A DNA stretch of 64,000 nucleotides from Ganoderma boninense (Eukaryota > Basidiomycota > Agaricomycetes > Polyporales > Polyporaceae), in NCBI GenBank assembly GCA_002900995.3, contig CM035304.1:2450823-2514822 (forward strand), read 5' to 3'. Both the position numbers and the translations under genes were made by a program. The notes beneath the pieces were generated by a model. That model saw nothing but the letters and a program-made list of their open reading frames with translations. It was not told the origin of the DNA and made no database searches. Shown here piece after piece: positions 58,089 to 64,000 of the stretch (positions are counted from its first letter, which is position 1; each line of letters begins with the position of its first letter).

Positions 58089-59295
58089 CGAGGATGGAGC
58101 CAGAGGACGTGAAGGTGACTGTGATGGTGTTGAACACAGGGACTCAAAGTCTTCTGTGAAATATACGTGGGGCTTCTATGCGACACAAGGAGAAACGAGG
58201 AGGATTATACTGCGTTCGACAGGATGAGATCAGCGAACGAACCCTGTTCTTTTGCAACTTGGGCTAGAATCACACCTGAGACGTCCTTGACCGTCGGTTG
58301 TGCACCACACGGGATGGTCGGCTGGAATGGCGATGAAGTTGATGAGAAAAAGATTAAATTATAAGTATATGACCTCACCTGGATTGAAGGGGGGCTGAAA
58401 CAGGTGACTGGAGGACGGTGAGGTGCGCAGTTATAAGTGATGATTGTTGGATAATCGGGAGGCTTGTGGAGGGCTGAAGATGACGCCAGGTTGTCCTGTC
58501 TGGAGAAAGTATGCTGACTAAGCGGCAGGGCTTGGCGCGATGAACCCTCCAGCGCTGAGATCTGAGACAGATGCTGGTATTAATCGGGCTGCATCTCCTT
58601 GCTCAGCGCTCAGCGCTCAGGCCTCGGGCCTTATCCTCCTTCTCACCCCAGATATAGCCCCTCTCGTTTATTCATTCTGTGGCTCGTCGTCAACAGGCTG
58701 GTTCTTTCCCTGCACGGACTTTGTCGACCTCGCGACCATGTTGAAGGCGTAGGTCAACAAGTTCCTTATCGAGCTCCTCCGTGGCACCCGATGCTGACCC
58801 GCTCTTCGCTCTCTCCCTCCCTCTGTCTCTGTCTCTGTCTCTCGCGTTCAGATTCCCCGCTCAGGGACCGTCAGACACATCCCGGGACCCCATTACGCTT
58901 GCACAATGGCTCTGCCATGAACCTTTTGCAAACGGCAGGAGATTGCTACCACGGAGGAAGTCCACGGAGACAGAATGGTTGTCGCACGGACGATACTACT
59001 AAAGAAAGGCATGTTGACCGTCGTCACATGCGCCCATTTCTTCCTTCCCTCGGGCTGAAGCATCGAACAACCTGGGAACACGCCTAATATGCTGTCAGGT
59101 GTCGTGCTGTCCAGCTTACAACGACGCACGACGTAGCTCCATCTTGGGGCAGGAGGTGCAGAACTAAGGTGCGGTTCCTTCCAATTACATCACATTTTAT
59201 CGCAGTCAACCTTACTGAAGAATGCGAAGACCTATTTTATGTTGCGCAAGCCACACGCCTTTCGCGAGCAGATCGGGACGCAGGCTTTCTCTGTG
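58089..59295. other. Intergenic region, with simple repeats
   Basis: Presumptive promoter of the minus-strand gene at the left. GCTCAG-type short repeats at about 58598-58620 and a (TCTCTG)n microsatellite at about 58823-58842. No supported gene. Confidence 0.5.
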
Positions 59296-59946
59296 GACGA
59301 CGGTCGTCAACAACTCGTCGACTGGTGTCCTCCCATTGTGATCGTCGCCTCAAGGCCTCAAGCTCAAGGCTCGCCTGGATGCTGTTGCTGCCCCCTGCCT
59401 CTTGGAAAGCAACGATGGTCGGTCGCTGACCCCTCACGGTTCGTCTATGTATACTTCAGTGCCTGCCGCCACTGACCATTGAACTGAAGGGACGACATAT
59501 GCGTCCGAGTTTTGACGGATTGCTGCCACATCGGGTGCCATTTGCGAGGTCGAGATTCAAGCCGCGAAGCAGCGGCTGGAGGGCTCTCCGACCACCACTG
59601 GCGACATCTCCAACTCTGGAATGCTGGGCGATGCGCCTTTTACTGCACGGCGCGGAAAGGTTGCGGTGTTAGACGGTCTGGGGATGCAAGTGAGTCTAAC
59701 TTATCTGTTCCCTTATTTCTGAGCTGCCAGAGGCATATCGGGCTGTACGGGTTGCTTCGTTCGGCGAAGTTGCGAAGACGTGTGCAGGGCGACGGTTGAC
59801 TGGGAGCCTCGGTTCTACCACGCGTCCTGCGTGGGTGCTGGACGTCGTGTAGGGTCCGCGCGTGAGGCAATGGTCGGCGGCTCTGGCTCCACTGCCAGCT
59901 GCCCGCCGGCGATCCTCTGGGTCGCTTGTCTGCCGCTACTGGCTGG
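59296..59946. repeat. 650-bp direct repeat, right copy
   Basis: Same orientation and nearly identical to 54310-54959. Identity stops abruptly on the right at CTACTGGCTGG and on the left at GACGACGGTC. This copy lacks the extra tandem unit found in the left copy. Confidence 0.88.
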
Positions 59947-60737
59947 TGCAGTGGACAGTTTTCCGTTTCCTTGTGTGAGTGACTGTCCATCGATTGTAGC
60001 ATCGTACCATGGCCTCCTCCACAATGTGGTTTCTCCATCTACCGCCGTTCCTTTGCTAATTCTCCTGTCCAGGCTTACGGCGATCATTTAGTTCGCTTTC
60101 GGCTGCACTCTGTGTGCTGTACCTACGCAGCCTCCCGTGTCAATATTGTCTAATCTGGTATGAAGGGGACAATTGAGTCTAGCTTGGCTTGCGACGGTTT
60201 AGCATATTCACCCCATTCGTGGTCATGCCTGTCCTCCTGCTTGCCCTTCCATTGCTTTATGTTGATCCTCATACACGGTGCTCCCTCCTCCTCGTCATGT
60301 CGAGATCCCTTTGACAACAACTTGTGACGATCGCGAGCATACTTACCACTATCGCTAGAGCTTCAAATTCAAAGCTCATCGTCTTTGACCATTTTCGCTG
60401 GATTCTAGTTACACGGGGCATATCTATATAGCTTTGGCTCGATCTGTCTGATGTTTTCCGATTGGCATCATATTTCCTGCACCATGGTGGAACAGCCAGC
60501 TACTTTGGACTTATGGCGAGGTTACCCCTGTTGGTTATCGTCGCAACTCCACCTCCCATCTCCATCTTACCGCCCTAGCTTTGGTGAGCTATTTGAAGAT
60601 TTGAAGAAGCGATCAGCGAAGCCGATAGGATGCTGAGATGGGTTAAGACCCTTCATCACGCCCTATTTTCAAGCTAACAAAGCGCGCTCCAGGGCTCCCT
60701 TGACCATTGATGGATAGTTCTGGACGAAAGTACATCA
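59947..60737. other. Intergenic region downstream of the alpha-kinase
   Basis: Contains the probable 3' end of the minus-strand alpha-kinase. One 61-codon plus-strand open frame (60451-60636) has no family resemblance. Nothing else recognised. Confidence 0.5.
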
Positions 60738-63281
60738 TTACGTAGTCTCAAGGTCTCCTTCCTCCTCGCCAAGCCATTCACCCAACCCTGTAGCACCCTC
60801 CTCGGGAAGGATATCCTTCAAGGTATTCTTCAGGACTGTGGATGACGCAAGGTGCAGGTTTGTACAGATATAACTGCATACGTGCAAGTCGACAAAATCT
60901 CGCAAGCCAGTTGGCCCATGATCCCCTAACCCGGATGTTCTAGAAAGAGGGGTCGCATGAATAGGGATTAATGGAGGGAAAGCATCGTGGCTTACCCTTC
61001 TACCGTGTGCGTCATAGGATCAAAAAGAGTAAGGGAGAGTTTCCCGCCGACACCAGCGTTGTTAGATCCTACGGTATGGTAAATGCGTTAGTTATGAAGG
61101 GATCTATTTAGGACTGGATTTACCTTGAATATCTGCGAAGATGTATTGACAGGCGGTCTGCTCAGCAATGAAGTGAGCGAACGCCGTCATAGTCAACGAG
61201 CGTAGGTCACTCCTGCTGGTTGACCCGAGTGTGCCAGTGAATTTAATCACAGTCGATGTGAGTCGGCGAGGTTCCACGAGATATACATCCATGACCTCCG
61301 ATGCTGCTTCTGAGCCTTCTAGTACCTCGCCTGCCACCTGCTTGTCCCCGTCCTCTTCGCTGTTTCGCGTTGTATCCTTGGGTGTATCATCAGCTACGGG
61401 CTTGTAAACTTTGACCAGAAAAGCGTCAGAAACGTCGAATTCTGCTCAAGGTCTCGTAGTCAGCAGTTGGGCGAAAGGGCGGTGTTTGATGCACGAACCG
61501 GCAACCTCGATGCCTTCATCCAGCGCGAGCGACTTGAACTTCTCGGCAAAGTAACTCATCCGCTTCAGTCGAATGAGGTCTGCCGTGAGTACTTTAACCG
61601 CTTGTGAAACAGGTATACACTCAGATCTGCCGTTGCCGATGTTCACCAATTTTTTCGCGACGAAGGAATGGCCATTGATCTGGAGCTAAGCGCAATAAAA
61701 TCGCTCCTTAGATTGATCTGTACAGGAAAAGAAAGCAAAAGACATACACCAAATACGTCCTTCGTACTACCACGTTCGCCAGCGCTGAGATCAAGTGGCT
61801 TCGTCTCCAAGAAACCCGAGATCAGGGAACTTTCTTCCATGAGAGTCGGGGTGCCACTGTCGTCGGATACCAGACAAGTCGTCTTCTTGAAACGAATCTC
61901 AGTGACAGAGATTGTGGGCGGGGTGTGTGCAAGAATATCTCCCCCACTGATAAAGGATGAACGAAGGGTTTGCGTTGAGGGTTGAGACGGTGTTACTTCT
62001 ATTAGGAGCCATCAGTTACCTGTAATTATGGTTTAAAGTAATAAGACCGACCTCGTGAACGCTTTGAAGCAGACCCATCGCCAATCCTTGACGTCTTACG
62101 TTTAGACCCAGCTTTTCCGACGCCAGCAAGCTCTGGATCCTCAGTGCGAGCCAAATACTAAAAATGAATTGAGTAACAACTCCACCCAAAAGAACCCTAA
62201 GCTTACTTGTCCAACGTTGATATACAGTTCTACGCTAAATGCGTATGGCTTAGAATTCCCCTTATTTTTAGCTCGTTGGGTGTGCTTCGGAAGGACGATG
62301 TACGTGTCACGGTATTCCGGCGCGCTGTAAGTCTGATACCATTGAGCGATGGTCATAACAAGGTTGTCTGTGGGAAAGACGAAGTTGTTGGGAGCGCGTA
62401 GACTTGTTTCCTCCCTAGGTGAAGACATCAATGTATAATCAGCTTACTAGAGAAAGGACACATACTCCAGTAGCAATGCGGAGTACATTTCCGTCCAACG
62501 TCCGTTCACCTCCTTGACGATCCTAGATCTAAGAGCTATCCCAAATGTTAAGAGAGAGCACGCAGGTATGGGAGACGTGACATACCCAGCATAGTGTGCA
62601 GTTCCGGAAAAGATATAACTCCAGTACCGAGCATCGGATCAACTTGTTTTGTACAATCGCTCCGACGACACTCGTAGTATATGGTACAAAAGTTTGCCTG
62701 CGACCTCTGGGAGGGCGATCCAATCCCCTGAGCCGTGCGAATAGCTTGCAACTCCTGCATCGAAGTCGCGATCCTGACAGAATTGTGCGCATCGTTGTTT
62801 GAAGACTTGTTCATCTTGTTTATGAGATCGATGTGCCGACGCTGGGCTCCTCTCTCGCGATCTTGATCAGTTAGTCCGCTTTCATAGTTAGCTGTAGTGG
62901 TCGAGTCAGTGCACAGCACCCGCATACTCGTACGAGGGCAAAGAAAGGAACGCACCCGCACGACGACATGTTCCACAAGGATCTGTTACCACAGTGCCGC
63001 ACACGCCACACTCGCCGCATTGCACATAGGTATCCTGTACGAGACGTCAGTGGAAGTCCTCGTCGACATTTCGAAAGCGAACTCACCCGAATCTCGCTCT
63101 TGGCCGTCTCGCTGAGATCCGGATTCTGCAACTTTACACACATCAAGCATAGTTGACCACCAGACTCCATTCGAGGAAAGATTGTTTGGCAACCATTGTT
63201 GACGTTTTGGTTACCGCCGCAGGCGTCCGTGTTGGTGAGGGGCCGATAATACACTGGAGGACGACGATATGCGGAAGCCAT
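60738..63281 (-). CDS. Atypical (alpha-type) protein kinase with N-terminal zinc ribbon
   Basis: Serine/threonine kinase of the alpha-kinase family (eEF2K/MHCK/TRPM7 fold). Start ATG 63281 (MASAYRRPPVYYRPL). Exon 1 63087-63281, exon 2 62956-63034, exon 3 begins 62891; further exons are interrupted by short introns to TAA 60740-60738. The N-terminus has Cys pairs typical of zinc binding: CLMC in exon 1, then CGECGVCG and CGTC in exon 2. The middle part is partly resolved: SLRAPNNFVFPTDNLVMT (about 62400), an NLS-like SKRKTSRIGDGSASKRSR (about 62090), and LETKPLDLSAGERGS. The kinase part has NGHSFVAKKLVNIGNG (about 61640), KRMSYFAEKF, YLVEPRRL, TSTVIKFTGTLG, FAHFIAEQTACQYIFADIQG (the D-x-Q-G motif, 61130-61190), LTLFDPMTHT, GLGDHGPTG, and the zinc-module motif F-x-x-x-H-x-C-x-x-x-C (FVDLHVCSYIC). 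The C-terminus is acidic. The family is secure; exon borders between 62790 and 62150 are not. Confidence 0.88.
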
Positions 63282-64000
63282 GGTCTCGACGGATGATAGT
63301 GAACGAGTTGGAAGATGGCGCGAGAGGACGGTGCGAGACGGTGCGAGAGGACGGTGCGGGTGACGTCTTTCGCAGTCGGGTGGCTGGCTCCATTTATCAT
63401 CATCTGTGAGTGAATGGCCTCGATTTCGACAGGATTGACTCCGCTCACGCTAGATGGCGGAATGAGTCCAGCCCTCTAGCAGGAGTCGCATTCACCCAAT
63501 GATACGTTGCGGTACCGATGACAGTCAACACGAATAGGTCGAGTGTCGGGCACTGATAGAGCAACGCAGACGGTACCGAACTGTGCCGATGCAGGCGGCA
63601 CCGAGGAGGGCCGATGCAAGCGGTACCGAAGTAAACCCTGTCGCAGAGGTGGCAGAGAGCATGCCGAGCATGACTAGTAGGATGTGTATGCGAAGTATGG
63701 CATTTTTGAAGGCCGAGATTTGAGCCTTCAACATTTGAACGACGGGCTAAAGCGGCCAGAGGCAAACGGCAGTGCGGGTAATGCTCCGTCACCTCCGGAC
63801 ATATAATGGAGGCTTGTGATGAAATTGCTCACCAATACTTCATCCCTCCTTCGGCATTTCCGCTCTCTCCCCCGCTTGGACCAATCAATCTGACCTGATG
63901 CAAGGTACCGTAGTCAGATATGAGACTCATGAGGAAACGACTAACCCAGGCATCCAACCAAGCTGAGGACCGTGAATGTAAACGAGACGGCGGTGTTTCG
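63282..64000. promoter_or_regulatory. Upstream region of the alpha-kinase with two short tandem repeats
   Basis: Immediately upstream of the kinase start, GGACGGTGCGAGA-type units repeat about three times at 63323-63359. Further out, a 25-bp unit (GCCGATGCA-G/A-GCGG-C/T-ACCGA) occurs at 63585 and 63610, with a degraded copy at 63560. No other gene is supported up to the window end. Confidence 0.5.

Noticed and set aside
54310..59946. LTR retrotransposon
   Set aside because: Direct repeats are present, but no TG...CA ends, primer-binding site, polypurine tract or gag-pol coding was seen, and the interior carries minus-strand host-like genes.
1..64000. CRISPR arrays, rRNA or tRNA genes
   Set aside because: No regularly spaced repeats of CRISPR type and no cloverleaf-compatible A/B box pairs were spotted by eye; a tRNA scan was not possible, so small RNA genes cannot be excluded.

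Overview
The window is nuclear DNA from a filamentous basidiomycete, most likely a wood-decay agaricomycete (Polyporales or close; inference). Evidence: GC-rich coding sequence broken by many 43-80 nt GT-AG introns, a karyopherin Kap104, a sirtuin, a zinc-ribbon alpha-kinase and a large array of HET-domain genes of the basidiomycete type. A run of exactly 100 N shows a draft assembly, and several genes carry single-base frame breaks beside short G/C runs, so some 'pseudogene' signals may be sequence errors.

Layout. 1-2463 (+): C-terminal two thirds of the nuclear import receptor Kap104/transportin. 3254-5607 (-): an MFS sugar transporter with two frame disruptions. 5990-8205 (+): a polytopic membrane protein with a long charged tail. 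9332-38091: the main feature, nine same-strand HET genes in about 29 kb. Each is built the same way: exon 1 carries HET plus a DUF8212-like segment, then one short intron, then exon 2 carries an unnamed conserved C-terminal domain. Two isoprenylcysteine methyltransferase (ICMT)-like genes sit inside the array on either side of the fourth HET gene. A 664-bp MITE with TA target duplications and 26-bp inverted repeats lies between HET genes 4 and 5. 40020-42720 is a decayed, intron-containing fragment of PRP8.

The right third is gene-poor and repeat-rich. It holds a sirtuin (47066-48704, -), a poorly resolved multi-exon gene (49743-51049, -), an unrecognised three-exon gene (52508-53310, +), a 232-bp tandem duplication inside one of two 650-bp direct repeats about 5 kb apart, a small conserved gene (55699-56166, -), a gap-truncated gene of an abundant basidiomycete family (56486-58088, -) and an alpha-kinase (60738-63281, -).

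Biologically the window is housekeeping sequence interrupted by a birth-and-death cluster of putative allorecognition/cell-death genes. The HET copies range from near-identical recent duplicates (8 and 9) to degenerate ones (1), with one copy (2) that has exchanged the end of its C-terminal domain for a low-complexity tail.
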